Shown here in pieces: positions 10,148 through 20,860 of a stretch of 64,000 nucleotides of DNA. This DNA comes from Capitulum mitella (Eukaryota > Arthropoda > Thecostraca > Pollicipedomorpha > Pollicipedidae): positions 6,879,001 to 6,943,000 of the forward strand of contig CP099841.1 of assembly GCA_030062745.1 (NCBI GenBank), written 5' to 3'. Both the position numbers and the translations under genes were made by a program. The notes beneath the pieces are model-generated. The model was given only the letters and a program-made list of their open reading frames with translations. It did not search any database and was not told the DNA's origin. The first letter of the stretch is position 1. The number at the start of each line of letters is the position of its first letter.

Positions 10148-10568
10148 TTAATCCTGTTCCTGGCAGGACGGAGTGAATCCATCCCGCGCGGATTTTTGTT
10201 TTGTTTCCCAATTCCAGGGTTTCTGACGCAACTTTAAGAAACTTGGCCACTTTTCATACCTATTATTTCAATGTGCCGTAGCAAAATCTCCAAATTTTAT
10301 TTTGCTCAGGGGCGGAAAATGGCAACACTTTTGGGAGGCACCTCAGGCCATTTTGGCCCTGTTCAAGGTAAAAGGAAAATGACTGCCAAAAATAGGGTTT
10401 TTAAGACATAACTCGAAACTTTATATGAGTGTATACGTAAACAGTTAGGCAACAATACAAAAATGATTTTGTTAATTTGAGGCCACCACACAATGTCAAG
10501 TCAAGGTCAAGTACAAATTTGGTTTCAAGATAATAGTTTTGACGTTAATTTTCCAAATGCACAACTTG

Positions 10569-10635
<67 letters not shown>

Positions 10636-11400
10636 ACGTAGAAGGGTGCCGTCCACTTGCGTACCAAATTTCATATTGGTATCAGGTCGGATCACAGAGC
10701 TACGAACTAAAATGTCAGTGAGCTTACCATACGTCACGACGGCCGTAAAACGTAATTTTTGAAATAGAGTAAACTGAAATCATTGGAAAGGTTTCAAAAC
10801 AATATGAAATGCACCTGAAATCATTCCATGCGACTCTGAGGTCACCGGAGATCATTTACGGTCAAAGGTCGCAAGTTGAGCTGACGAACATGTGACAATG
10901 ACCGTTCCCGTTTTTAACCTCCCTGGCGCCGCCCATACTAACATAATACAAACAGTGTAATGTGATTTATACTTCTTCAGCATGACATGACTAGTAAAAG
11001 CTGAAAAGCGTATTTCACCTTTTTATTTATTTAGTTCTTAAAAAAAAACTAGTCCTCCAATTCTCAAAATTCTATGACAGCCTATGAATTTCCTCCAAAT
11101 TCCAAATGTATGGACCATTAGTAAAAACTATTGGTCCGTACAACTCCTACCCATAAACTCCACAGTTATAGCAAGACCAAAATTATCCCTATTCTGACTT
11201 TTACTTCACCGTATCCGCGGCTTTTACGATAATGTAGGCTCCTGTCCATAAAAATGTCGTTCACGTCGTGGCAAATCGATTGACAATGTGTCCGATAAAA
11301 TCAGATATGTACTTCTCAAGATTTCAGGGGGACCGAATCCTCCTTGCAGAGAATCGGCTATACCGTCCAGCTCTCCGGCAATAGGGCTAAACACTTATTT
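10148..11400 (+). mobile_element. family A element, copy 2
   Basis: Runs from TTAATCCTGTTCCTGGCAGG to a terminus reading ccggcaatagggctaaa. The right end, read inversely, resembles the left (agccctattgccgg). It matches the copy at 54281-55475 along its whole length, including ttctgacgcaactt, the gtatcaggtcggatc segment and cgccgcccatactaac. The microsatellite at 10569-10634 sits inside it. There is no transposase frame. Confidence 0.75.
10569..10634. repeat. (AT)n(GT)n microsatellite inside family A copy
   Basis: About 25 AT units (10569-10618) run into about 8 GT units. The copy at 54281-55475 has only a short aatatacatgacgta at the same place, so the array grew after this copy was inserted. 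Confidence 0.97.
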
Positions 11401-11883
11401 GGGGTCTTTACACAATGGCGCGCACCCACAGATGTCCATAGCTGGTATGTACCAGGTACAAATGGCAACACAAGACGACGCTCCCTCAAGCCGAAAATAC
11501 ATTATGCCCAACAACACGTTGAGTAGCAGAGGTCGATTTGTAGGCATGGCGTCCGCTAGCGATAAGTTTACCCCTCCTGCCCGAATAATGTACAAGTATC
11601 ACGTGCGCTATACACAGTCTTTTGCTACTGACATTGAAGCAAAATATGAGATCAACTGCGCGTGTTCCTCCTTCGTACGCTCCATAAATATCACACTTCA
11701 GAAGAAAATTTCCGCCCAAATGCCACAAAAACAAAAACCAAATTTCCAACCTTCCATCTGACATGACCTAGGATCACCAGGTTTTGAATAAACAGAGAAT
11801 CAGGTGCAGGCAGCCATGACGACTGGCGAATGTTTGAAGACAACCGGTATCAATGACTTAGAGAATCGGGATGCCTCCAGTTT
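11401..11883. other. p53 intron 1, between two elements; no gene seen
   Basis: A 157-codon plus-strand frame (11288-11761) covers much of this stretch and continues from the family A copy. Its translation shows no known motif, and the opposite strand is equally open. I do not call it a gene. Confidence 0.5.
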
Positions 11884-13136
11884 TTAACCCGCGCACGACC
11901 GTCGGTCCGTTTCGAACATGGGCGACTGGGGGGGGGGGGCAGTTGGCTGCCCCCCTCTAACTCACGAACGGTTGGTCGCACGATAAAAATAAGCACACCG
12001 TAGGAAAGCTTGTGACGAGTAGAGCTCGAAACTGGTCTCATTTTTAGTTTTAGATGATATGTAAGCCAATTTACGCCCTATCTATGTTGTCTCATAGCCG
12101 ACTGCATGAGACCGAGAAATGGCCTGAATCTCAAGGGCTGTGACTAATAACGCATAGGTTAAGGCACCAGCGCACAAGTTAAGGTCCGCGGATGCCAAAA
12201 CACGTCTAATTTCCCCAGATTTGTTCAATATATACGACGAAATGTTGAGTTAAAGACACGGCAAATCTCCCGCCAGCTGTTGGTGTGCGCCGCTGCCGTA
12301 TGCAGTACGAAATTGACGGGAACTAATTTTGGCGTTCCTTTATTTTCGCGAAAAAAGACCATCTATGACAATTTTATTGATCTTTGTGGTTCTTGTGATG
12401 GTTTCTCATGCTTAAATTTTGGAAAGAATTCATTAGTTACCAATCTACAATGTTGGCGGAGCTTTATTCGCGACAGCCTGTTTATTTCCAAAATAAACAG
12501 GCTCTCCCAAATGCTACTTTTTCTAACTTTTCGAGGTTCCTGGTATTACTTACGTCTGTGCAAGCTAGTTCTGCCATTTTCTACCCATTCTGAGTAATCC
12601 ATCGTCGATTTTGACGGTGGTACATTTTGGCTCACTACAGCTATTCGTGACCTGACCTCAGGTCAATGGCTGGAAGTCATTGATACTTTGCCCAAAGACG
12701 GTAACTAGATGTCTGCTTCACTCCACACTAAAAATGTTATGAAATATTCCGTGAATTTCCGAAAAAAAACGGCGACATGTCTTAAAAATGTGCTTGACCT
12801 TAGGTCAATGACCAGGAAAATTCCGAAAAATCTGAGATAGCAGATTTGTTGCATCTACCACGATCACTAATCCCTGAAAGTATTATTGAGATATCTTGTT
12901 TTGCGAAAAAGTTAGAGGACGCTAAAGTTTTTTGGACATAGGTCCCGTATGACCTGACTTAGGTCAGACACCGGACCTGACCTGGAGTCAAAATTTTGAC
13001 ACGAGATGTAAAATTGATGGAGCAAAAGGTACACAAAGTTTCGTGACTCTGTGCTTGTTGGCTTCTCTCGCAATCCCAGAAAAACCTCAGGGGGGGGGGG
13101 GGCAGTCAACTGCCCCCCCAGTCGGGGACGGGTTAA
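11884..13136 (+). mobile_element. family B element, copy 2 (best-preserved ends)
   Basis: Bounded by TTAA at 11884 and TTAA at 13133-13136. The left end reads TTAACCCGCGC, then cgactggggg, a G run and ggcagttggctgcccccc. The right end, read inversely, is TTAACCCGTCCCCGACTGGG followed by the same cagttgactgccccc block. This gives terminal inverted repeats of roughly 50 bp, interrupted by variable G tracts. There is no coding capacity. The layout fits a piggyBac-type non-autonomous element. Confidence 0.82.
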
Positions 13137-14406
13137 AGGTCATTTAGCCCCACTTTCCGTTAGTTGCGCTTGGATGCCTGCACGTGCAAGACACGCAACT
13201 AATGAAACCCTGTTCCACAGCTAACTTCCAAACATGAATATGTTTGGAGCAGAAGGCAGTTTACCCTCGCATTTGTGGGGTAAAGTTACTAAGAAAACCG
13301 TCCTGCGAGAAAACGGCTTCAAACAGCCACAAAGAATTTTCCATATCTATGACTGACGAACTTTGTCATATAACTTGACGTGTCTGCCTAGTTTTCTCCG
13401 TTTTATCGGTACGACTTTTGCGCATGTGCTGTTCAGTAATGACCAGGATCAAACAGTAATCCAGGCGGCGGAAAGATTCGCAAATAAACTGAACTGGACT
13501 GAACTGATATCTTTTCTCACTTTTATGGGAAACGTACAATACAACTTATTTTTTGTTCTACAAGCTGTTTCGGTACGCGTTCCGGCGGTGGTTACGCCGG
13601 CAGCCGCCCGGGGCGCTGCTGTCGCGACTGCGGGGCAATCGAGACTGGGCAACGGGCGAAGGTCGTGCTATTGCGAGCCACATTCGTAGTGGTCCGCGGG
13701 TCGCGGGTCCCACAGTGGGACTCAGAAATACATGTCTTGTGTGGATACAACATTTTTAACTATGCTGAACGTCATTAAAAATTACCTAAAAAAAGAAACT
13801 ATTCGCGATTTAAGTCGACAGTGGCGCCTCAGCGGTAACCCGCATAAGCTATTTATGTGGGATGATCGGCGCCTAGATCACCGCCGTATTCTGCCGTGCG
13901 GCGGGTTAGAGCGGAGGGCAGCGGCATTTCATTTGAACACTTCCCGTCAGAAACCAAGGCTTTGCCGTTCGAGGGCGACGACAGAAACCAGAAAGTACCT
14001 TGGAGTAAAAAATCCCACGAACCGTTGTCTTCCATAGTTTAACTAGCAGTGGCGCGGGAACTCCTCCGCAGTTGCGGGAGGAGGCGAGGACATCCCATCG
14101 CGAAAAAGATAAATCTTGAGTTCTACTCACAGCAGCGTCTTCACATTTGCGCCCTCATCAGTTCAGCAGTCAGCGATAACATTACATACATGACAACCAT
14201 GACATACATCCAGTTCCGATTTGATGATAAAAAAAGGCGGGGAATTCCGGGACCTCCAAGCAGTGCGAAGGCGGCTCGGATGTCCACCAATGTGCGGGTC
14301 AATAACGACTACGTTAGACTTGAGTTGCTGTCTATGTATATGGCTGTTTAAGTGGGCCACAGCTCACCATGTACATCGTACGTTAAAACTCTCTCCACGT
14401 CGTTAC
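13137..14406. other. p53 intron 1; no gene seen
   Basis: Contains a short segment at 13290-13340 similar to 8740-8775 (agaaaacggcttcaaa versus agaaacggttcaaaa). The rest is unmatched. No exon recognised. Confidence 0.4.
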
Positions 14407-14658
14407 CTCTGTGTGCGGCTCGAGCTTGGCCAGATGTGGCAGCGGCCGACGATGCTTATTTTTCACCATTCGCTCGGTCAGCACGTGGGCCATGCTGCTG
14501 AGTCCACGAACCCGGCTGCAACCCGGAGATGTCGATTTCTCGCTGTCCGAAGTCCTGACAACCGGTTTCTCACACACGACAGGCCGCGGGGGCTGGGGCG
14601 CGAGAATGACGAACTTGGGTCGCACCATCGACACACCGGCCGGTCGTTCGTCCCCCAT
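14407..14658 (-). CDS. candidate alternative first exon of the p53 gene (uncertain)
   Basis: On the minus strand an ATG at 14658 opens 84 codons that end at GAG|GTAACG (14407/14406), a plausible donor in phase 0. That is the phase needed by the acceptor of the 4429-4909 exon. The frame is GC-rich at third positions and encodes a proline- and lysine-rich peptide with FVILAPQPPRPVV near the N-terminus and LPHLAKLEPHTE at the end. An acceptor-like CGAACACAG lies just upstream (exon start 14663), but entering there would leave the phase incompatible with exon 19970-20194. If real, it is therefore more likely an alternative start from an internal promoter, as known for vertebrate p53-family genes. 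No recognised domain; transcript evidence is needed. Confidence 0.3.
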
Positions 14659-14663
14659 GCGCA

Positions 14664-15609
14664 CTGTGTTCGCGACGGCACACAGACCGTCAGTGGAGAC
14701 TCAGGACGTGCCTCAGCGCAGCGTGACGCAACAGTGAGTCAGTTCTCCATTCGGCCGCCGAACTGCGCGGCTTCGATCCCGCAGTCTGCTCCGCGCACTG
14801 GTCCCCGCTGGTGGGACTTCGCACGTCCAAAATCCACCAACCTACCGCCCCGTAACACTCACTCCGTCGATAGAAAGATGCACTACATCACCTCGAGCTT
14901 CGCACCGCAACGCGTGCCTCTCCTACGCCACCACTACGTGCAGGAGTCCCCCTCAACGGTCGATTCGCGGCAGCTGGCGCAGAGCCAGTCTCGCGGTCCT
15001 CCCCTCCCCCCTGCCGCTATGGTCGACGTGTCCGGACTCGCTGCCGCCGACAGGCGGCGGCCGCCCAAGGCCGTCAGAGGCGGCGTCAGGAACGCAGTCG
15101 GGGCGGCGGGGAGGCGCGCAGAGCGTTCCGTGCAGGGGAAACGACATGGATCAAACGCTAACGGGTTTTGCCCAGCTGCGCGGCACGCGCTGCATAGGTG
15201 CGGGCCTCGTTGGATCCTCATCCTGTCCGCAACGTTCCCCAACGACGCAGGGAAACTTGTCGAGACCAGTCAGGACAAGCATGCCGGCATGCATGCCCGT
15301 GACACGCCAGTCCACTGCTAACGTGCGGTGAGCTGCGCACAAATGTAAAATGAAACGGAGACTGGTTACCACCCACTCATTGCCCGCTGACATCAAACAA
15401 TAGCACTGCAGCGAAAATCGCCCAGCAACATTTCCATGGTCTGGCAGTTCATTCACTTTATTTGCACAGGACTCCGGGTAACTGGCAAGTTAAAGTCGGT
15501 TCGCGATCTCTGCTATGTGACAGGTCTAGAGTCCCAGTGCAGCAACCGGTGCTGGGACACGCTGAAACGTGTCAGCCCCAAAGTGCCACCGACCAAAGGG
15601 GACAAGTTC
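14664..15609. other. p53 intron 1, GC-rich part; no gene seen
   Basis: A 366-codon plus-strand frame (14221-15321) spans this region and the candidate minus-strand exon. Its translation has no recognisable domain, and the opposite strand also stays open for long runs, as GC-rich DNA often does. A p53-site-like sequence lies at 15277-15298. Confidence 0.45.
15277..15298. promoter_or_regulatory. p53-response-element-like sequence in p53 intron 1
   Basis: AAGCATGCCG and ATGCATGCCC lie two bases apart. The p53-family consensus is two RRRCWWGYYY half sites with a spacer of 0-13 bases. Each half here has one mismatch (18 of 20 match) and both CATG cores are intact. Such matches arise by chance, so this is only a candidate for autoregulation. 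Confidence 0.3.
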
Positions 15610-15690
15610 CGACCAAGGTTGGAAATTTGGTTTCTGGCTCTGGTGTCGGAGTATAATTTTTGTTCTGGAGCGGAAAATTTTGCAAACAGT
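15610..15690 (+). repeat. family E repeat fragment
   Basis: The segment aaggttggaaatttggtttc...ctggtgtcggagtataat resembles 17290-17420 (minus), 20405-20490 (plus) and 20755-20860 (minus). It is a short dispersed repeat of unknown type, directly before family C copy 1. Confidence 0.5.
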
Positions 15691-15748
15691 AATGCTGGTT
15701 TCACACGCGCACTGGAAACGGGGTCTTTTTGCACCCCCACCTGTTCTT

Positions 15749-15751
<3 letters not shown>

Positions 15752-15811
<60 letters not shown>
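15752..15811. repeat. (TC)n(AT)n microsatellite inside family C copy
   Basis: About 14 TC units followed by about 15 AT units. The related copy at 26575-27690 has no array at the same place. Confidence 0.97.
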
Positions 15812-15815
<4 letters not shown>

Positions 15816-16568
15816 TCAACAAAGGATCGGAGCTGGCTGCTGTTACTTCCTGACATTTATGGTAAATGAATAACTGTCGACTGGCGCAGAAAAATCGAAA
15901 ATCGGCGGGAAATTTTTTGAAGCTTTAAGCATCTGAAGTCAAGGAAACATAACGAAACAATCGTTGTCGCTGTCAAATAGGAACGTTGTGAAAGGACTAG
16001 CGTTCTACCTAAGATTACCGTTTGAACACAATCACGCGACGTTATTCGGGCACAAGTGATGAATGTACACTTTCGGGCATACATTCGGGCATATGGATGG
16101 ATGATGCAGACCAAAGCTGGGGTCAACAGGGGTCAGGATCATCAAAGGTCAAGATCAACCAGCTTGTGACCTGATCCAGATTTACTTTGCAACATGTTGG
16201 TTCGCATGAAATATGCATTCAAAGACCCTAATAAAAAGACGTGTGCGCACACTGATACGCTTACATATACCAGGGTAGATGAAGGTCAAGGTCATCAAAG
16301 GTCAAGGTCAAATATCTTGCGACTGGCCCAAATTTGCTTCGCGATATGTCGATTTCTGTGAAATACGCATTCAAAGACCCAAATAAGAGCACGTGTGCGC
16401 ACATGGATAGGCTTCTATATAGCAGGATCATTTCAAGTCAAGGTCATCGAAGGTCAAGGGCAAATATTTCGTGACCTGGTCAAAATTTACTGTGCAATAT
16501 GTCGAACTGTATGAAATATGCATTCAAAGACCCTAATAAAAACACGTTTGGCACAAAGACACTCACAT

Positions 16569-16591
16569 GTACACACACACACACACACACG

Positions 16592-16634
<43 letters not shown>
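16569..16634. repeat. (AC)n(AT)n microsatellite inside family C copy
   Basis: About 11 AC units, a gc interruption, then about 20 AT units. The matching place in the copy at 27350-27390 has only tgtacatatatacatatac, so this copy shows later expansion. Confidence 0.97.
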
Positions 16635-16639
<5 letters not shown>

Positions 16640-17289
16640 CATGAATATACATACATAAATATAAACGCTTGAAGTGACCAAATGTATCCGATGTTGGCTA
16701 TCTTCACCGAAAATACGCCGAAAGATGCGTGTAGCGCCCTTACACTTAAGCTATCCCGTGTTGCTCGAAATCTGATCTGCAAAAAAATGAAAAAATACGC
16801 CCTAGGTCAGTTACCTGAGATCACTTCGGCCCAAAATCCTCAGTGAAGACGCCAAATGAATGGGAATTATCGTATTCTATGTTTTGACGGGCAAACAAAC
16901 ACCCTTTTCACGTTTTGTTCGAAATGTCGAACGGAATGGCCTGTACCGGTCCATTCCAAAGTGTCTAAAGTTGACCTTTTCGACCCCATTTGACCTTGAA
17001 GATAGCAACCTAGGGTCATAATACTTGCACACAATGTAAATCATTATGGCCCCACCCTGTCCATACAATTTCATGTTTCTAGCTCTTTCCTTTTTCGAGA
17101 TCGGATGGACACTTTTGTGCCCCCCTTCCAGTGCGCGTTAGCGCGAAACCCCCTTCCACTGCGCGAGTTAAGTTGGCATTCTGGATGTAAGTCAGTTATG
17201 ACATCATACTTACTTCTTACTGAATGGAGGCAGTCATTTCCTTGTAGAGTTAGCAATTTGTCTGCATGATTATAATCTGGCTTTTTGAC

Positions 17290-17420
17290 AGAGGCACACG
17301 ATCCAACTTTTGCTGTATAAAATGTTTTTGGAGCACATATCTTCTGGTGTTCCTTAACACCAAAAAACAAGACCTTTTCCAACCTTGGTTCCGACACGTG
17401 CTACTCCTTGCCTGGAGCCA
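17290..17420 (-). repeat. family E repeat fragment
   Basis: Read on the minus strand it gives aaggttggaaaaggtcttg followed by tttggtgttaaggaacacc. This resembles tgttggaaaaactgtcgtt and tctggtgtcaaggagcacc at 20410-20450. Confidence 0.5.
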
Positions 17421-19408
17421 TCTTTGTGCAAACCAATCTTGGCAATCTGCAACGTCTGGACCAATCTTGGCTGTGACGTGAGAGCTTTGATTCTATCACA
17501 TCCAGGGAGATGGGCCTACAAGGGAGCACAATTGTTTTAAAAGTCGACGGCAAGAGTGTAGAACTGGGTCAAATTCTGGTGTGAAAAAGTACTTCTTGAG
17601 CCCTAAAATGTGCATTAATAGGATATTTACAGTGCTTTATTTTCTACACCAAGAAAATGCATGAACGGGCCAAGATACTGGTATGGAATTCCATACCAAT
17701 GACTTCCTTTGATATGGTAAGATCTACATCAAAAATATACAAAGCTACGCCCCTGGTCGACGACCCAATTTTTGAATAATTTTTTTCCCATGTAACATTC
17801 TAACAATTAATTTGATTAATTTTAGCACTTATGGTTTAGTTTGGTTTAGTTCACCAGTTTAGCAATTAATTAATTGATTTTTCCCACAAAGTTAGTGCCA
17901 CTGTGGCCCTGGCAGGCAACCATGCCAGGGGGCTAAAACGTATCAGGACAATGCGTCTGAGACATTGCCAATGCCTCTGGCCAATGGCGAGCTTCTATGT
18001 CTCCCAAACGTATACACTGAGCCTAATGGAAACGCAGGGACTCTCATAATGTAACCTGAGTCTTGCATGGTCATGTAACCTTAGCTGACTTGCAGGGCAG
18101 CTGAGGCATCATTTGCGGAAGGATGTCTACGTCAGTATCAGCCTCCCCTCCCCTTTCCACCATTCCCTAACAGCTCCCCTATCTTTTCCTCATATATCCT
18201 CACCATTCCATACCTGTCCATCTAAGCTGTCAGGGAACGATCGTCCCTTGACAATCACGGTGTCAGCATCCCGTAAATTCGGAATACGTTTTCGCTTTTC
18301 TGTTTTCTTTGCCTAGCTTTGACTCTGAGGCCCAGGCAAACCGTACGTTACACTTTGGTGTTTACCGAAACCAAAACGTGGAATAACGCCATTGTAAATA
18401 TGCGAAACTGCTCCCTTTTACAGTTGTCCTCTATTTGTGTGTGCGGGACGAAATTCCACTTATGAGCGACCAGCCGAGCATTTTTGGATGTCGACTTCAG
18501 CTTTACAGGTGTCCAGGTATCCAGAGGTGCATAACAGTCCGTCTGTGCAGGGACAGATACCTCGAAATAGGGTACGGTTCACATCTAACACCACAATCTG
18601 GCCGTCAGCTGCCGCCCAACGCTGCAGAACGAAGCTCAACTGAATTTGAGACGTCCTTAGAGCAGGAACCCACCCAGACCGGGCTTCATGCAGAGACAAT
18701 GGTCCTCGGAATCCTCAGTGGTGAGAATCCACCTAGCAAGAGCTGGCAGTCGTGGCAGGAGCACCGATAAAATGGGGCAACTTTACAAATCGCTCGATCT
18801 CTTTCCGCTTTTCGCCAAATACTATTTTGAACATATGTTACCACTACAGCCGACTTTTCAGTCAGCAGACACCAGACCACCCAGCTTGACAGAGCCGGAC
18901 GTTCAGAGTGCAATGCAATGCCGAACTGTCTTGTACGCGCCTGACCCTTGACCTCACCTAGAGCGAGCCTACGCAGTGTACCTAAGCGCAGGGACGTAGC
19001 TGGGGGGGGGGTATGGGGGCCATGGCCCCCCTCCCTGAGCTAAGTGATCTACATTATATATAGCCATTTCGCAGGAATACGCAGCAGTGATCATCTACGC
19101 AATAGCATCTTTCATCCCCCCGGTCAATGACCCCGCTTAACAAACATCTAGACCCAGGAAACTCTTGTTTGGTCCCAAAAACGGAGTCGCTGGATCCGCT
19201 CCAGTGCCAATGGCATATCACAAAGTTGACATTTAGCCCCCCCAAGGAAAATTCTGGCTACGCGCCTGCCTACGTGTCGCCAAGCAGTCCCAATGCATCA
19301 CGCTGTGCCAAAGCTGCGCACAGCCACCAGGCGGACAAATCAAAAGCTTTAGTATTAATTCTAGCCGCAACGCCGGCCTGGAGGCACGACTGGCACATCG
19401 GTCAGGCC
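17421..19408. other. p53 intron 1, 5' part; no gene seen
   Basis: Unmatched sequence with a G9 run near 19001-19009 beside gtatgggggccatggcccccc, a common invertebrate transposon-debris motif. The 111-codon plus frame at 18435-18770 and its antisense partner show no known domain. Confidence 0.45.
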
Positions 19409-19446
19409 GGCACATGACTCATAAGCCGACTTATGAGTCATGTGCC
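19409..19446. promoter_or_regulatory. perfect 17-bp inverted repeat with two AP-1-type sites
   Basis: GGCACATGACTCATAAG at 19409-19425, spacer CCGA, then the exact inverse complement at 19430-19446. Each arm carries TGACTCA, the consensus AP-1 (Fos/Jun, bZIP) site. It lies in intron 1, about 525 bases downstream of the 19970-20194 exon. It could be a regulatory palindrome or the remnant of a small inverted-repeat element. Confidence 0.6.
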
Positions 19447-19969
19447 ATAACGACGTGCGCGAGAATGGGCGCTTTGCGCTGGACTCCCGGCGATCCAACA
19501 ACAGCCATAACACACGGCAAAAGAATGGCATGACGGGAAAGAGGCCAGACGTTAGGAATACCGCCGGACATGGTTGAGATTTCTGAAAATTACTGAAGGG
19601 TCTCACTGACGGCTCCTTACCATGTTCAGTTTCAACGGAAAATATTTACGACCACAGGCGCAGCCAAGGAGGGGGGAGGCGTTCCCCGTTAGATCCGCAT
19701 TTTTGTGCGAAAACCAGTACAAATCGTCTTCCCGGCAGACCACAGCCCGGGAAGCCCACCGTTTTTTTTTGCCGAATGCGAGACACTTCTCAGTGTCCGT
19801 AACCGGCACATCTCATATGCGGATCCAGGATTTCAGAAGGTACCAGCATTCTTATCACCGTCCAGATGATTATAACACAGTTAACATCGGGGCGGGACGG
19901 GACGCGGGGAGCACGCTCCTCCCGAGTCCACGTCTGGAAGCGACGCAGCAGCGATGGTGCAGTGATCAC

Positions 19970-20194
19970 CTGGTGCTGTGGCAGAGATGGCGGAGGCGGC
20001 GGCGGCGGCGGCGATGGTGAGCCCTGAAGCGCGTTGGCGAAGTTCTCGAGGCCAGGTCCTTGCGCCGGATCCTCTATGTACATGTTGAGCTCGGACAAGT
20101 TGTGGATTCCCATCACGCCCTGCAGTTCCATAAACTCCTGAGACCCAAACATCGGCTCCGTGTCCGTGGAGTCGGTGTCTGTTGACATCGACAT
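19970..20194 (-). CDS. TP53: p53-family gene, putative N-terminal transactivation exon
   Basis: ATG at 20194 is followed by a Ser/Thr/Asp-rich start, then FGSQEFMELQGVMG, LSELNMYIEDP and LENFANAL, then a run of prolines. The SQEFMELQGVM segment resembles the SQETFSDLWKLL motif of human p53 TAD1: an aromatic residue and spaced hydrophobics in an acidic setting. The best donor is CAG|GTGATC at 19970/19969, phase 0, which fits the acceptor at 4909. The frame is also open back to an acceptor-like TGCTGTTTCAG ending at 20263. Coding may therefore extend 22 codons further and begin in an unseen upstream exon; the start is a choice, not a certainty. Assignment to p53 rests on position, strand, phase and motif shape. 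Confidence 0.6.
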
Positions 20195-20404
20195 GGCTAC
20201 GTCGGGTCGACTGGGCTCGGGGCTAAACTCCGCGCGACGCTGTTCATTGAATGAGGCCGCTCCTGAAACAGCAGTGCACGGTCAGCCGGCGGCGAACTGC
20301 GAGACGATTGGAACGCGACCAGCGCGCCGGAATCGGCTCACCGACATGGCACAAGGCGAACCAGCCGATAACGCAGCCTGGCTGGGTGAACTTCTCTCGC
20401 TCCT

Positions 20405-20490
20405 GAGCAGTGTTGGAAAAACTGTCGTTTTCTGGTGTCAAGGAGCACCAAAAACTTTATACTTCAAGAAAAATTTGTACTCCAAAGTGG
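20405..20490 (+). repeat. family E repeat fragment
   Basis: Contains gttggaaaaactgtcgttt and tctggtgtcaaggagcacc, shared with 17290-17420 in inverse orientation. A related piece on the opposite strand lies at 20755-20860. Confidence 0.5.
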
Positions 20491-20754
20491 TCATTTGCCC
20501 CCTCCCCCAAACGACATGGGCATCCTAGTCAACCAGAGTTTAAAGTTGCCCAACGTCCCCCCGTTGATGGTTTACCATTCATACTCGACCTCTGAAGTAC
20601 ACTCCGAACCTATGGCCAGCTGTCTTCCACACCCCCCCCCCCCTGTCAACGACTTTTCTGGCCTACCATGTTGACCCAGGAAACTGGTTTGCCCCCCCAC
20701 ACGGAGCCACTCGATCCGCCGCTGCTGGCCACATATCCTTGCAAAGCACATAGT

Positions 20755-20860
20755 CCATATTTCTCAAATAAACGCATGACATTTTATATTCCGAAAGAGA
20801 ATTTATACTCCAACACCAGGAAGAAAAACCAGGTTCCAACACTGCTTCTGAGTCCCGTGG
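20755..20860 (-). repeat. family E repeat fragment
   Basis: Read on the minus strand it gives gttggaacctggtttttc followed by ctggtgttggagtataaat, similar to the fragments at 15610-15690 and 20405-20490. It lies just upstream of the N-terminal p53 exon region. Confidence 0.5.

Larger units (their letters stand above)
15700..17171 (+). mobile_element. family C element, copy 1
   Basis: The left end cacgcgcactggaaacgggg and the right end, read inversely TTAACTCGCGCAGTGGAAGG, form a terminal inverted repeat. The right end closes with TTAA at 17168-17171. It matches 26575-27690 (plus) and 63828-64000 (minus). The middle holds three tandem modules of about 155 bp, each with clustered AGGTCA words and a gcattcaaagacccta segment. 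Two microsatellites have expanded inside it. No transposase frame was found. Confidence 0.78.

Noticed and set aside
11288..11761. 157-codon plus-strand frame
   Set aside because: It starts within a family A element, has no domain, and the opposite strand is open over the same stretch.
14221..15321. A 366-codon plus-strand open frame, the second longest in the window
   Set aside because: No recognisable domain or low-complexity protein pattern. GC-rich DNA is open on both strands here, and the start and end do not fit splice or gene context.
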